From NCBI RefSeq assembly GCF_000813325.1, contig NZ_BBQE01000010.1: a stretch of DNA of 21,581 nt. One strand, given 5' to 3'. The DNA comes from Sulfurospirillum cavolei. Lineage in GTDB: Bacteria > Campylobacterota > Campylobacteria > Campylobacterales > Sulfurospirillaceae. The notes below the pieces were generated by a model. That model did no database searches. It saw nothing but the letters and a program-made list of their open reading frames with translations, and was not told the DNA's origin. Positions 7,442-14,251 of this stretch are shown here, in pieces (position 1 is the first letter of the stretch; each line of letters opens with the position of its first letter). Made by a program: the position numbers and the translations under genes.

Positions 7442-7885
7442 ATGGCATATACAAAACATGAGTTTGCCCTGTTGGACTGCATCGGGATCTTAAAATCTTT
7501 GGGGCTTGAATTTCAAGAGTTGTCTTTTACAAAAGGCTCTCTTTCTTTTTCCAAGCCCTACCTTGATGTTGATTTTTTAGGGCGTTACATGATCATTAAT
7601 GAGCCTTTTTTAAAGATTGAGCACTTTGAGCTTATCATGAGTGAGGGCTTTCGAATGAAGCGTCCTGATAAAGAGGCATTAATCCAATCTGCCTTGGAAC
7701 ATTATGACAACACCATCCCAAAGTTCTTTGACCAGATTGTTGAATACACCTACCAAAATGCCCTTCGCCATATTCTTCAAAAAGAAAAAGCTTTTACCGC
7801 CTCTTTTCTTCTAAGTATCAATGAAAATCTGAAACATTTAAGTGAAGCTCTTTTGGATTTTCACGCCAAGGAGGCAACAGCATGA
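7442..7885 (+). CDS. Unknown protein, 147 residues
   Basis: First gene of a tightly packed three-gene unit, with an excellent AGGAGG ribosome binding site. The protein is soluble and mixed alpha/beta, with a helical C-terminal half (ALIQSALEHYDNTIPKFFDQ and onward). It has no membrane segment, cysteine cluster or nucleotide-binding motif. I do not recognise the family. Its stop overlaps the start of the next gene (ATGA). The link to an ArdA gene suggests an element maintenance or anti-host function, which is only context. Confidence 0.65.
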   Translation: MAYTKHEFALLDCIGILKSLGLEFQELSFTKGSLSFSKPYLDVDFLGRYMIINEPFLKIEHFELIMSEGFRMKRPDKEALIQSALEHYDNTIPKFFDQIVEYTYQNALRHILQKEKAFTASFLLSINENLKHLSEALLDFHAKEATA

Positions 7886-8142
7886 TAGAAATTGATGAAA
7901 CAAAATTTGAGGTGTTAAAAGAGCACTACCACTTTGCCAAAGAGATTAAAGCGCTGCAGGAGCCCCTTAATAAATATGAAATTACAGAGCTTCGAGGATT
8001 AATTAAACAATTTATTGGCGATGGTTACACCAACTATTTAAGGCTTGTAACTATCTATTCAATTGATAGAGACCCCTTATTGAATATCTATGTAAGGCAT
8101 TTCTATCAGATTTTATTACACGAAAAGGAGACACAACAATGA
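7882..8142 (+). CDS. Unknown small protein, 86 residues
   Basis: The start overlaps the previous stop (ATGA at 7882) and has AAGGAGG upstream; its own stop overlaps the next ATG. The protein is soluble and mostly helical (MIEIDETKFEVLKEHYHFAK then LNKYEITELRGLIKQFIGDG) without a known motif. I do not recognise it. Translational coupling on both sides shows that it is a real member of the ardA operon. Confidence 0.65.
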   Translation: MIEIDETKFEVLKEHYHFAKEIKALQEPLNKYEITELRGLIKQFIGDGYTNYLRLVTIYSIDRDPLLNIYVRHFYQILLHEKETQQ

Positions 8143-8663
8143 TAAGAGTTTATGTACAAGAGTTAGCCACTTACAATAGTATGTATGGCGTTGGTAAATG
8201 GATCGAGGTGAGTGAGTTTGAGCACGAGTTGCAAAACCTCTTTAAAGAGGCAACTTTGGTGTTAAAAGAAGCCAATAATCATTATGGCATTGATGCAGAA
8301 GAGTATGAGATAGTGGATTGGGAGTGTGATGTGGATATTAACTTAGACACCATATATACCGACATCAAAGCTCTTCAAAAGCTAGAAGAGCTGTTAGAGA
8401 ATGCTCATGAACACGATATTCAAAAGATTAGCTATCTTCTATATGAAGGCTATTCGATTGATCAAATTGATGATGAAGCCTTGGATGGGATTGTCTCTTA
8501 TGAAAATTGGGATGAGGCGATTGAGGAGTTTATTGAAAATTTTTTAGAAGTGCCAAATAACCATGCTATTCATTTTTACCTTGATTATTCAAAGATACAA
8601 AGAGATTTAGAAATTGACCGCTATGTGGAATACAAAGGAACTATTTTTGCCAACTTCAATTAA
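8139..8663 (+). CDS. ardA: ArdA-type antirestriction protein (DNA mimic)
   Basis: This 174-residue, strongly acidic protein fits ArdA in length and layout. The N-terminus IRVYVQELATYNSMYGVGKW, followed by IEVSEFEHEL, matches the first ArdA domain. A middle segment YEIVDWECDVDINLDTI and the helix LQKLEELLENA follow. The C-terminal part has YENWDEAIEEFIENF and HAIHFYLDYSKIQRDLEI near the end, matching the ArdA pattern Y-x-D-(Y/W)-x-x-x-x-R-D-L. ArdA dimers mimic B-form DNA and block type I restriction-modification enzymes, helping incoming DNA to survive. Tn916 also carries ardA beside its FtsK-like and HUH genes. The start overlaps the previous stop, with AAGGAGA upstream. Confidence 0.85.
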   Translation: MIRVYVQELATYNSMYGVGKWIEVSEFEHELQNLFKEATLVLKEANNHYGIDAEEYEIVDWECDVDINLDTIYTDIKALQKLEELLENAHEHDIQKISYLLYEGYSIDQIDDEALDGIVSYENWDEAIEEFIENFLEVPNNHAIHFYLDYSKIQRDLEIDRYVEYKGTIFANFN

Positions 8664-8690
8664 CCCACACGAAGAAAACTGCGAATAAAG

Positions 8691-8796
8691 AGACCTCTGG
8701 TTAAGCCACAACGTGGCGCATGACAGAGGGAGTCTTAGGTGCAGTTGGTGGTGTGTGGTTGCAGCGCAACCACTCTTGAATCACTTACACCAACTG
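8691..8796 (+). other. Two nested hairpins upstream of rep: candidate replication/transfer origin
   Basis: Unit 1: CTCTG (8695-8699) pairs with CAGAG (8724-8728), and inside it GCCAC (8705-8709) pairs with GTGGC (8713-8717) around an AAC loop; an outer AGAC/GTCT pairing (8691-8694 with 8732-8735) may extend it. Unit 2: CAGTTGGTG (8742-8750) pairs with CACCAACTG (8788-8796), enclosing GTGGTTGC (8755-8762) and GCAACCAC (8766-8773) around an AGC loop. The block is more GC-rich than its surroundings, non-coding, and directly before the HUH gene, where double-strand origins or oriT sites of rolling-circle elements lie. The nick site cannot be assigned. Confidence 0.55.
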
Positions 8797-8864
8797 TCAT
8801 CAAACAAAAACACTCCAAAAACACACAATATTTCAGAAAAAAAATAAATCTGCTTTTTTATTTT

Positions 8865-8870
8865 TATACT
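8865..8870 (+). promoter_or_regulatory. Probable -10 box TATACT for rep
   Basis: TATACT follows a T-rich run and ends only six bases before the ATG at 8877. A transcription start at the usual distance would fall at or next to the A of the start codon, predicting a leaderless or nearly leaderless mRNA. No ribosome binding site is seen before the ATG, which agrees. Confidence 0.45.
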
Positions 8871-8876
8871 CAATAC

Positions 8877-10334
8877 ATGAAAGCACAAAATACCATTCCT
8901 AACCAAACCATCGGCATTAGCTACTCATTGAGAAAATACATCAATGAATTGCACCAAGAACCAAATAAGGCAGAAACCTTTGCGCATTTGGTTGATACAA
9001 TACACACGACCTATGCTCAAAAAAGCCACAACAGTGAAGCATATTTTTTAACCCATATTGCCAATGCCTTTAATCATAAGAGCCAAAACTTTCTTGTAAA
9101 AAACAATAGGCATATGCTTACACACAATTACCAAAGTTCCATCAATAAAAAAACGCTCTTTGCTCTTGCCAAAGAAAAGGATGAAAATAAAATCATTGAA
9201 CTATCAAATCAATTAGAAACCCATGTGCACAAAGGCAATACCAACTTCATTGAAAGGTTAGACTCTAATTATGCCTATAAAAAATTAGCCAAGGTCAAAT
9301 ATTTAGATTATAAAAATAGCCATAAAACACCAGTGATGCTCACCATGACTCTGGATCGAAGTTTTCGTAAGTATATTAAGACCAAAGAAATCAAGCTTGG
9401 CAATGGCGAAGGACTTTCACAAATCAGTGAAGAGAACTTGGAAGAGTTGATTGAAAAATCCTATACCACACTCAATGAAAGATTTAGAGAGTTTTACCGC
9501 TTCTTTAAGCTCAAAAATCAACGCAGTGGTGATAAGGATAAGTTAGACTATATTGTGATGTTTGAACCACACAAAAGCCTTACATTGCATCTGCATGTGC
9601 TGTTTTACTGCAATGCTATTCAACGCCATAATTTAAAAGAAACATGGGATCATTATTTAGAAAGTCTCACACCCATACAACAAGAGGCACAAAATTATAA
9701 AATCATTGATACCCAACGAGGTAAAGCATCCACCTACCTTTCAAAATATTTAATCAAAGCCTTTAATGATAGTGAAGCCATAGAAAAGGCATCCTTTTTT
9801 AATAAGTTCAAACGCTACTTCTCAAAGTATAAGTTATTTAGAACCTCAAATTTCTACCATACCACACAAAATAAAATTGACAAGATGTATCAATATTTAA
9901 AAGAAAATTATGCTGATATTTTACATGCCATCAAACACTCAACCACACCTATTTATGAAGTGTTAGAAAAAATGGAAATGGAAGGACTTTTTATATTTGA
10001 GATTAACAAGGAAGAGGTGGTTTCGTTTGATAGAAAAGCTATCAAGCAATTTTACGAGGTATATAAAAATACTTTGTCAGATACAGATATTAAACAAGAG
10101 ATATACAACCATCTTGATTTTTTTCAGAAGAAGGCAATGCGCTATACTATGTGCCAAGCTATTTTTCAAGGGTCTGATCAAAAGCTATTTGATATACTAC
10201 ATATCTATGGAATTACTTCCAACTTATTGGGAATGCAAATGGATATGGAACACAAAGATAGGTTTTATTATCAAGGAATGTATGAAGTTGAGGAAATGAA
10301 TCTGGGGAAAGCAATGAAACTACTGTCTAATTAA
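8877..10334 (+). CDS. HUH replication initiator / relaxase (two-tyrosine, gpA-like)
   Basis: From ATG 8877 the protein is 485 residues. The upstream extension to a GTG at 8739 would translate the hairpin region, so it is rejected. Motif I is MLTMTL at about 154-159. The metal-binding HUH motif is LHLHVLF with H238 and H240. The catalytic motif is YLSKY, with Y287 and Y291 three residues apart, as in phiX174/P2 gene A-type initiators. Such enzymes nick one strand, stay linked to the 5' end and start rolling-circle replication or transfer. The nested hairpins just upstream are the natural target. The C-terminal part, about 170 residues, is not recognised. With the FtsK-like motor this suggests a single-strand or AICE-like transfer system. 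Confidence 0.85.
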   Translation: MKAQNTIPNQTIGISYSLRKYINELHQEPNKAETFAHLVDTIHTTYAQKSHNSEAYFLTHIANAFNHKSQNFLVKNNRHMLTHNYQSSINKKTLFALAKEKDENKIIELSNQLETHVHKGNTNFIERLDSNYAYKKLAKVKYLDYKNSHKTPVMLTMTLDRSFRKYIKTKEIKLGNGEGLSQISEENLEELIEKSYTTLNERFREFYRFFKLKNQRSGDKDKLDYIVMFEPHKSLTLHLHVLFYCNAIQRHNLKETWDHYLESLTPIQQEAQNYKIIDTQRGKASTYLSKYLIKAFNDSEAIEKASFFNKFKRYFSKYKLFRTSNFYHTTQNKIDKMYQYLKENYADILHAIKHSTTPIYEVLEKMEMEGLFIFEINKEEVVSFDRKAIKQFYEVYKNTLSDTDIKQEIYNHLDFFQKKAMRYTMCQAIFQGSDQKLFDILHIYGITSNLLGMQMDMEHKDRFYYQGMYEVEEMNLGKAMKLLSN

Positions 10335-10463
10335 ATGAGAGGGATATTACAAAGTTTTACAAATACAAGGTCAAAATAGGGTCAAAAAATCTTTTTGTTG
10401 AAAACTTAAAGAGTAAATATAAAGCCTATTTTATGAGGTTTTGAAGCATTTTTATAAAGTAGA

Positions 10464-10486
10464 TGGTGCGGATAAAGAGACTCGAA
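10464..10486 (-). other. tRNA-Leu-type 3'-end fragment: probable att site
   Basis: Read on the minus strand, the segment is the last 23 bases of a tRNA: T-loop TTCGAGT, the 3' half of the T-stem CTCTT, acceptor strand TATCCGC, discriminator A and CCA. The acceptor predicts a tRNA beginning GCGGATA, as in many bacterial tRNA-Leu genes. Nothing to its right (10487 onward) continues the tRNA, so it is a fragment and not a gene. Tyrosine-recombinase elements leave exactly this when they insert at a tRNA 3' end. No integrase gene is in the window. Confidence 0.65.
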
Positions 10487-10546
10487 TTCTTTTTAGTAAC
10501 CGTTAATGTCCTAAAATAGGCATCTTCATCTTCATTATCGTCCAGT

Positions 10547-10580
10547 TTAGTGCCCTTAAAAGGCACTAATTAGGCACTAA
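10547..10580. repeat. GGCACTAA repeat cluster with hairpin
   Basis: TTAGTGCC (10547-10554) and GGCACTAA (10562-10569) form an 8-bp inverted repeat with a 7-base spacer, and a second direct GGCACTAA follows at 10573-10580. Another GGCACT lies at 10707-10712. They are likely protein-binding sites beside the att fragment. Confidence 0.45.
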
Positions 10581-10658
10581 AATTTCTATCTTTTTATATC
10601 TCAAAATTTCATTTTTTAACCTCAAAAAAATAGACAAAGAAGCACACATAAATTTTAT

Positions 10659-10741
10659 AGCAGTGTGTTGGCATCATGTAAGCAGTGAACAAAATCTTTT
10701 AAAATAGGCACTTATGAGATTGTTAGCAGTAAGTAAGCAGT
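10659..10741. repeat. Four AGCAGT direct repeats
   Basis: AGCAGT occurs at 10659-10664, 10681-10686, 10725-10730 and 10736-10741, with a degenerate AGCACC at 10747. Spacings are 22, 44 and 11 bases, multiples of about one helical turn, as expected for sites bound on one face of DNA. Function unknown. Confidence 0.4.
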
Positions 10742-10892
10742 AGGTTAGCACCTATTCTTTTATAAACTATACTAAACTTAATATGAAGATATTTATAAAT
10801 ATCTCTCTATCTTAACTAAATAAAAAAATGAAATTATCGTAATTATTATTGCGATAGTTGTTGGAAGAAAAAGAGAGATAATTTAGAAGTTA

Positions 10893-10931
10893 TTTATATG
10901 TATTGTATTACATATAAATTTGATGTATAAT
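10893..10931 (+). promoter_or_regulatory. 26-base inverted repeat and -10 box before the ATPase gene
   Basis: TTTATATGTA (10893-10902) and TACATATAAA (10909-10918) are perfect ten-base arms around TTGTAT. A TATAAT follows at 10926-10931, so the palindrome overlaps where -35 contacts would be. This is an operator-like layout for a repressor of the downstream ATPase gene. Confidence 0.55.
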
Positions 10932-10957
10932 TGTTTTATAAAACATTAGGACGAGTT

Positions 10958-12199
10958 ATGTTAGAAGAACTCTTTATTAAAAGTCGTGATTTTGTTGCAT
11001 TAAACAATCAATCCTATAAACGCTATTTTATCATAACACAACCATTAGAACATAGGCTTTCTATTATTATTGGTCCTAGAGGTATTGGAAAAACAACGAC
11101 GATTGCACAATATATGAGCTTGCATTATAAAGAGTATGAGGCTTTGTATGTTAATCTTGATGATATTCAAAACACGACCCAATTTAGCATGACAGAGATT
11201 GCAGAAGAGTTTGTTCTTAATGGTGGAAAGCTACTGTGCTTCGATGAGATTCATAAATACAACTCTTGGTCGGCTGAACTTAAAAATATTTATGATCGAT
11301 TTGGGGAACTTAAAGTGATTGCAACAGGAAGTTCTGCTTTACAAATCAATCAAGGTAGCCATGATCTAAGCAGACGTGCCATCGTTTATACAATGGTGGG
11401 AATGAGCTTTCGAGAATTTTTAGAATTGTATTATGGGTTTGAATTTAGTTCTTATAGTTTACAAGACATTTTAGAAAATCACGTAGGGTTGGCAACCGAG
11501 ATTAAAAAGCAGATTGAACAAAAAGAACATAAGATTATTCCTTTGTTTAAAAACTATCTCAAATATGGTTATTACCCTTACTATTTATCAATGCCCAATA
11601 CAACACTTTTCTTGCAAACTCTTCAACAGAATATCAATGTTTCTATTGAAAGTGATTTACTCTATGTCTATCCAAAACTCAATGGTACTAGTATTAAAAA
11701 AATTAAAACCTTACTCTCTATTATTATAAAAAGCGTACCGTTTGAACCCAATATGAGCGATATGAAAAAAGCAGCTGATATCACGGATGATAGAACGTTA
11801 AAAGAGTATCTTTCAAAGTTGGATGATGCAGGGCTTATTAAGCTTTTGATGCGAAATGCTTTAGCCATGAAGTCTATTGATAAGCCAGAAAAGATTTATC
11901 TAGCCAACCCAAATTTAATGTACACGAAAGAGCCTGATATTGGAAATTTGAGAGAAACTTTCTTTGTAAATCAATTAGATAATTATTATAAAACCAAACG
12001 AAGCCTTAGTGATGATGGTATCTTTGCTGGTAAGAGTGGGGATTTTTACTGTGAGGAAAAATATACATTTGAAGTAGGTGGAAAAAAGAAGGGCTTTAGC
12101 CAAATTAAGGACACCCCTGATTCTTATGTTGTGAGTGATGATTTAGAAGTAGGTATTGGGCATAAAATTCCACTATGGTTATTCGGATTTTTGTATTAG
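10958..12199 (+). CDS. AAA+-type ATPase with DUF4143-like C-terminus
   Basis: The ATG at 10958 has AGGA upstream; the earlier TTG reading overlaps the -10 box and is rejected. The 413-residue protein has Walker A GPRGIGKTT at 39-47, Walker B LLCFDEIHK with D96-E97, and a sensor segment ATGSS at 122-126. RRAIVYTMVGMSFREFLELY then begins the typical second half. The C-terminus, with LRETFFVNQL and a nuclease-fold-like segment FEVGGKKKGFSQIK, matches the ATP-binding/DUF4143 family. The biochemical role of this family is mostly unknown; members are common in mobile and defence regions. Before the Mu-like insertion the gene would have lain about 130 bases from dndC. It appears to be transcribed alone. 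Confidence 0.85.
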   Translation: MLEELFIKSRDFVALNNQSYKRYFIITQPLEHRLSIIIGPRGIGKTTTIAQYMSLHYKEYEALYVNLDDIQNTTQFSMTEIAEEFVLNGGKLLCFDEIHKYNSWSAELKNIYDRFGELKVIATGSSALQINQGSHDLSRRAIVYTMVGMSFREFLELYYGFEFSSYSLQDILENHVGLATEIKKQIEQKEHKIIPLFKNYLKYGYYPYYLSMPNTTLFLQTLQQNINVSIESDLLYVYPKLNGTSIKKIKTLLSIIIKSVPFEPNMSDMKKAADITDDRTLKEYLSKLDDAGLIKLLMRNALAMKSIDKPEKIYLANPNLMYTKEPDIGNLRETFFVNQLDNYYKTKRSLSDDGIFAGKSGDFYCEEKYTFEVGGKKKGFSQIKDTPDSYVVSDDLEVGIGHKIPLWLFGFLY

Positions 12200-12277
12200 C
12201 TATTTGAAAAAACGAAAAATTTAATTTCCAATGATGTATAAAACAGATGTGATCACTGTTAAGGAAGCTGTAAAACC

Positions 12278-12356
12278 GCAAATAAATGAGAATTGAGCTT
12301 GCAAATAAATGAGAAAAATTAGCGGACATAGACCTATAAAATTCTCATTTATCTGC
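12278..12356. repeat. Left-end transposase-binding repeats (three copies)
   Basis: GCAAATAAATGAGAA occurs at 12278-12292 and 12301-12315, 23 bases apart in the same orientation. An inverted copy, GCAGATAAATGAGAA on the minus strand, is at 12342-12356. Three sites of this length near a terminus match the L1-L3 design of Mu ends, where MuA binds. They lie just past the 3' end of the transposase gene. Confidence 0.65.
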
Positions 12357-12398
12357 AATATAAACACGCTTTAAATGGCTTTTAAACCCCTTTTATAA

Positions 12399-14153
12399 TT
12401 AACTCTTTAGCCTGCTGTCATCCGTGCTCGGTCTGTATTCTTTTTTATTGCCAAGTCCTGCTTTTACTTTTACGGTAATTTCAACCTCCTCATCATTGGT
12501 TTTTGGTTTTTTAAACATCGCTTCTTTGTGTTCTTTGTATGCCTGCTCACGTTTTGCTAAGAGGCTTTGAGCGTGTGACTTATAAGACTCATTTTTAAGC
12601 ACTCTTAGGTCTTTTGCAATCGCTTTTTTAGTGCTAACAAAGTTCTTTTTGTACTCTTTTTGAGCCGCTTTGACTTCCTCAGCACTAAGACTTATGACTC
12701 TCTCATCCAATGCCTCACAGACAAACTCGCCGTCAAGCGTATAAACATACGCCTTAGAGCAGTCGTCAATATCCTCAACAAGCTCAAACTTCGTGCCGAT
12801 CTCATAGTTTCTGTACATGGCGAGGTTTTGGTAAAAGAAACCGTTGTATTTAAGCCCTTGAGCGTGTAAGGTAAGTTGTTTAGACTTGCCAAGCACACGG
12901 AGGTCTACATCGCACTCCATATTTTCCCAGCCTTTGTTATAGGTGTTGTCGATATGCTCGTCGATGATCGCCATAAGCTCATCACGAGTGAGCAAGCCAT
13001 CAAGGTGCGTTTTAGCACCGCTGAGGCGTTTTGCTTTTTCGATCGCTTGAGACTCAGCTTCGATGCGCTCCCCTGCATTGTGTCCGATAAAACCGGGCAA
13101 AATTTCAAGTGCGTGCTGTATGCTTCTAAATCCTCGTTCAATAACACCTTTTTGATAGCCCTTAAACGGTTCAGCCGCCCAGTACGCTATGCCTAAGCGT
13201 TGTAAAACACCTTGGAAGTGGCTAGAAACGTAGTCCTTACCGTTGTCACCTTTGATAACAAGAGGCTTGCCTAGCTTTGTAAGTGCTTTTTTAAGCAGTC
13301 GCACGTTTGCATACGAGTTAGGAGAGTCAAACAGCTCCCACACTCTTTTTTTCGATGCAGTGTCCGTGATAGCGATAGCCGTGTATCGTTGAGGCTCACC
13401 CAAATCATTGAGTGCCATAAAGTCGATTTTAGTAGCGTCTATCTGCCACTCATCATTCTCTTTTAGGTAATTTCGTATCGCTGTCGGTCTTACATCAAGA
13501 CCGTCTAGTCCTCTTTTGAGAAATGCTCTTATACTTGGGTTTTCTTCCTTGAGCTTGGTTGCATTTCTAAAAAAAGTGCTAAAGGTGATGTCGGCTTTGA
13601 GGTTAAAACGATCAAATGGCACACCGTTTTTGCGTGCATAGAAAAGGCAGTAAGCTTCAAACCATGTCGTCGCATGAGCTGAGCCTACTGCATAGATAGC
13701 CTCTTCGATTAAAGAAGTGTTCGCTTTTTTGTTGTTCGCACCTCTTTTATCTTTAAGTGCTTTTGCACCTTTTGACTCAAACGCTTTCATCCATCGGTAG
13801 AGGGTTTTCTCGTTTACTTCGTATTGAGCACACGCTTCTTTGACGCTGTAGGCTTTTGCGAAGTTTACGATGGTTAGTTTGTCCGTTACCTTGGATACTT
13901 CCACACCTGAATTTTTAAGGGTATGGCTTTCATAAATGTTGACTTCACTTCGGGTACTCGCTGAGTCCTCCCCTGTTTGGGAATTGTGCTCTCTAATAGT
14001 TTTGGATTCACACGGAGCACAGGGTCTTTCACTGTAATCGCACACGTTTTCTCTTTCATCTTCCTCTCCTATCCATATTTGTAGAACTTTACCACCTGCG
14101 GCTCTATATCCATCCGCATATCTAAACGCACATTCGTGCGTATTGATGAGCAA
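12399..14153 (-). CDS. MuA-like DDE transposase (main frame, lacks its N-terminal domain)
   Basis: This 584-codon frame, readable from a TTG at 14153, holds most of a Mu-family transposase. Early AGGKVLQIWIG is typical of the end of the N-terminal DNA-binding part. An HTH lies near 100-125 (YSVKEACAQYEVNEKTLYRW). The catalytic triad is D239 (WQIDATKIDF), D303 (IKGDNGKDY) and E339 (KGVIERGF). The second D to E spacing, 35 residues, is shorter than in MuA itself. A basic C-terminal tail follows. The first domain lies in the overlapping upstream frame (14069-14251), so the intact protein would be about 616 residues and needs a -1 shift at the A8 run. It catalyses strand transfer of the element ends. 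Its TTG start alone would remove the end-binding domain. Confidence 0.85.
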   Translation of the reverse strand: MLINTHECAFRYADGYRAAGGKVLQIWIGEEDERENVCDYSERPCAPCESKTIREHNSQTGEDSASTRSEVNIYESHTLKNSGVEVSKVTDKLTIVNFAKAYSVKEACAQYEVNEKTLYRWMKAFESKGAKALKDKRGANNKKANTSLIEEAIYAVGSAHATTWFEAYCLFYARKNGVPFDRFNLKADITFSTFFRNATKLKEENPSIRAFLKRGLDGLDVRPTAIRNYLKENDEWQIDATKIDFMALNDLGEPQRYTAIAITDTASKKRVWELFDSPNSYANVRLLKKALTKLGKPLVIKGDNGKDYVSSHFQGVLQRLGIAYWAAEPFKGYQKGVIERGFRSIQHALEILPGFIGHNAGERIEAESQAIEKAKRLSGAKTHLDGLLTRDELMAIIDEHIDNTYNKGWENMECDVDLRVLGKSKQLTLHAQGLKYNGFFYQNLAMYRNYEIGTKFELVEDIDDCSKAYVYTLDGEFVCEALDERVISLSAEEVKAAQKEYKKNFVSTKKAIAKDLRVLKNESYKSHAQSLLAKREQAYKEHKEAMFKKPKTNDEEVEITVKVKAGLGNKKEYRPSTDDSRLKS

Positions 14154-14251
14154 TTTTTTTTGCCCTTATCATGCGCACGTTTACATGCTTTTTTAAGAGC
14201 CTCATAATTAGTGCCCAAGAGTTCAGATGCTTCTTTACTACTCATCCACAT
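14069..14251 (-). CDS. N-terminal DNA-binding segment of the Mu-like transposase (out of frame)
   Basis: From ATG 14251 the frame reads MWMSSKEASELLGTNYEALK, matching the start of MuA (LWVSPKECANL, the winged-HTH end/enhancer-binding domain). After about 32 residues (KACKRAHDKGKK) it reaches A8 (T8 on the plus strand, 14154-14161), past which the in-frame continuation is meaningless and stops at 14069. The -1 frame instead continues LLINTHECAFRYADGYRAAG, joining the main transposase. It is therefore one gene split by a frameshift, real or programmed. The ATG overlaps the end of the upstream small gene, with GGGA as ribosome binding site. Confidence 0.7.
   Translation of the reverse strand: MWMSSKEASELLGTNYEALKKACKRAHDKGKKNCSSIRTNVRLDMRMDIEPQVVKFYKYG
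14154..14161 (-). other. A8 slippery run joining the two transposase frames
   Basis: On the coding strand GGC is followed by eight A residues and then TTG. Nine A residues, or a -1 slip on A8, would put the N-terminal domain in frame with the catalytic frame. Homopolymers of this type support ribosomal or transcriptional slippage in insertion sequences, and they are also hot spots for real deletions and read errors. Confidence 0.65.

Larger units (their letters stand above)
10335..10957. other. Gene-free attachment/regulatory region
   Basis: This gap of more than 600 bases has no convincing gene. It holds a tRNA 3'-end fragment (10464-10486) and AAAATAGG boxes at 10372, 10513 and 10701, with an inverted copy at 10424-10432. 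It also holds a hairpin TTAGTGCC/GGCACTAA (10547-10554 with 10562-10569) with a further GGCACTAA at 10573, and AGCAGT repeated at 10659, 10681, 10725 and 10736. Near its right end are a 26-base inverted repeat and a -10 box. The repeats on both sides of the tRNA fragment look like arm-type integrase or excisionase sites. Confidence 0.55.

Noticed and set aside
8739..8876. N-terminal extension of the HUH protein from a GTG at 8739
   Set aside because: It would translate the nested hairpins, has no ribosome binding site, and the peptide (MQLVVCGCSATTLES...) is unlike the protein that follows; ATG 8877 fits better.
5610..10334. Filamentous phage (inovirus) as an explanation for the HUH plus ATPase genes
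   Set aside because: No coat, pIII or small hydrophobic virion proteins are seen. The ATPase has two N-terminal membrane segments and an FtsK-type core rather than a Zot/pI layout, and ParA, ArdA and methylase genes are present.
10464..10486. A complete tRNA gene
   Set aside because: Only the 3' end is present; the sequence to the right has no anticodon or D-arm, and even the 5' half of the T-stem does not pair fully.
10659..10741. AGCAGT repeats as a CRISPR array
   Set aside because: The repeats are only six bases with unequal short spacing; there are no spacers of uniform length and no cas genes.
12876..13196. Plus-strand frames opposite the transposase
   Set aside because: They are shadows of the transposase gene, with no ribosome binding sites.
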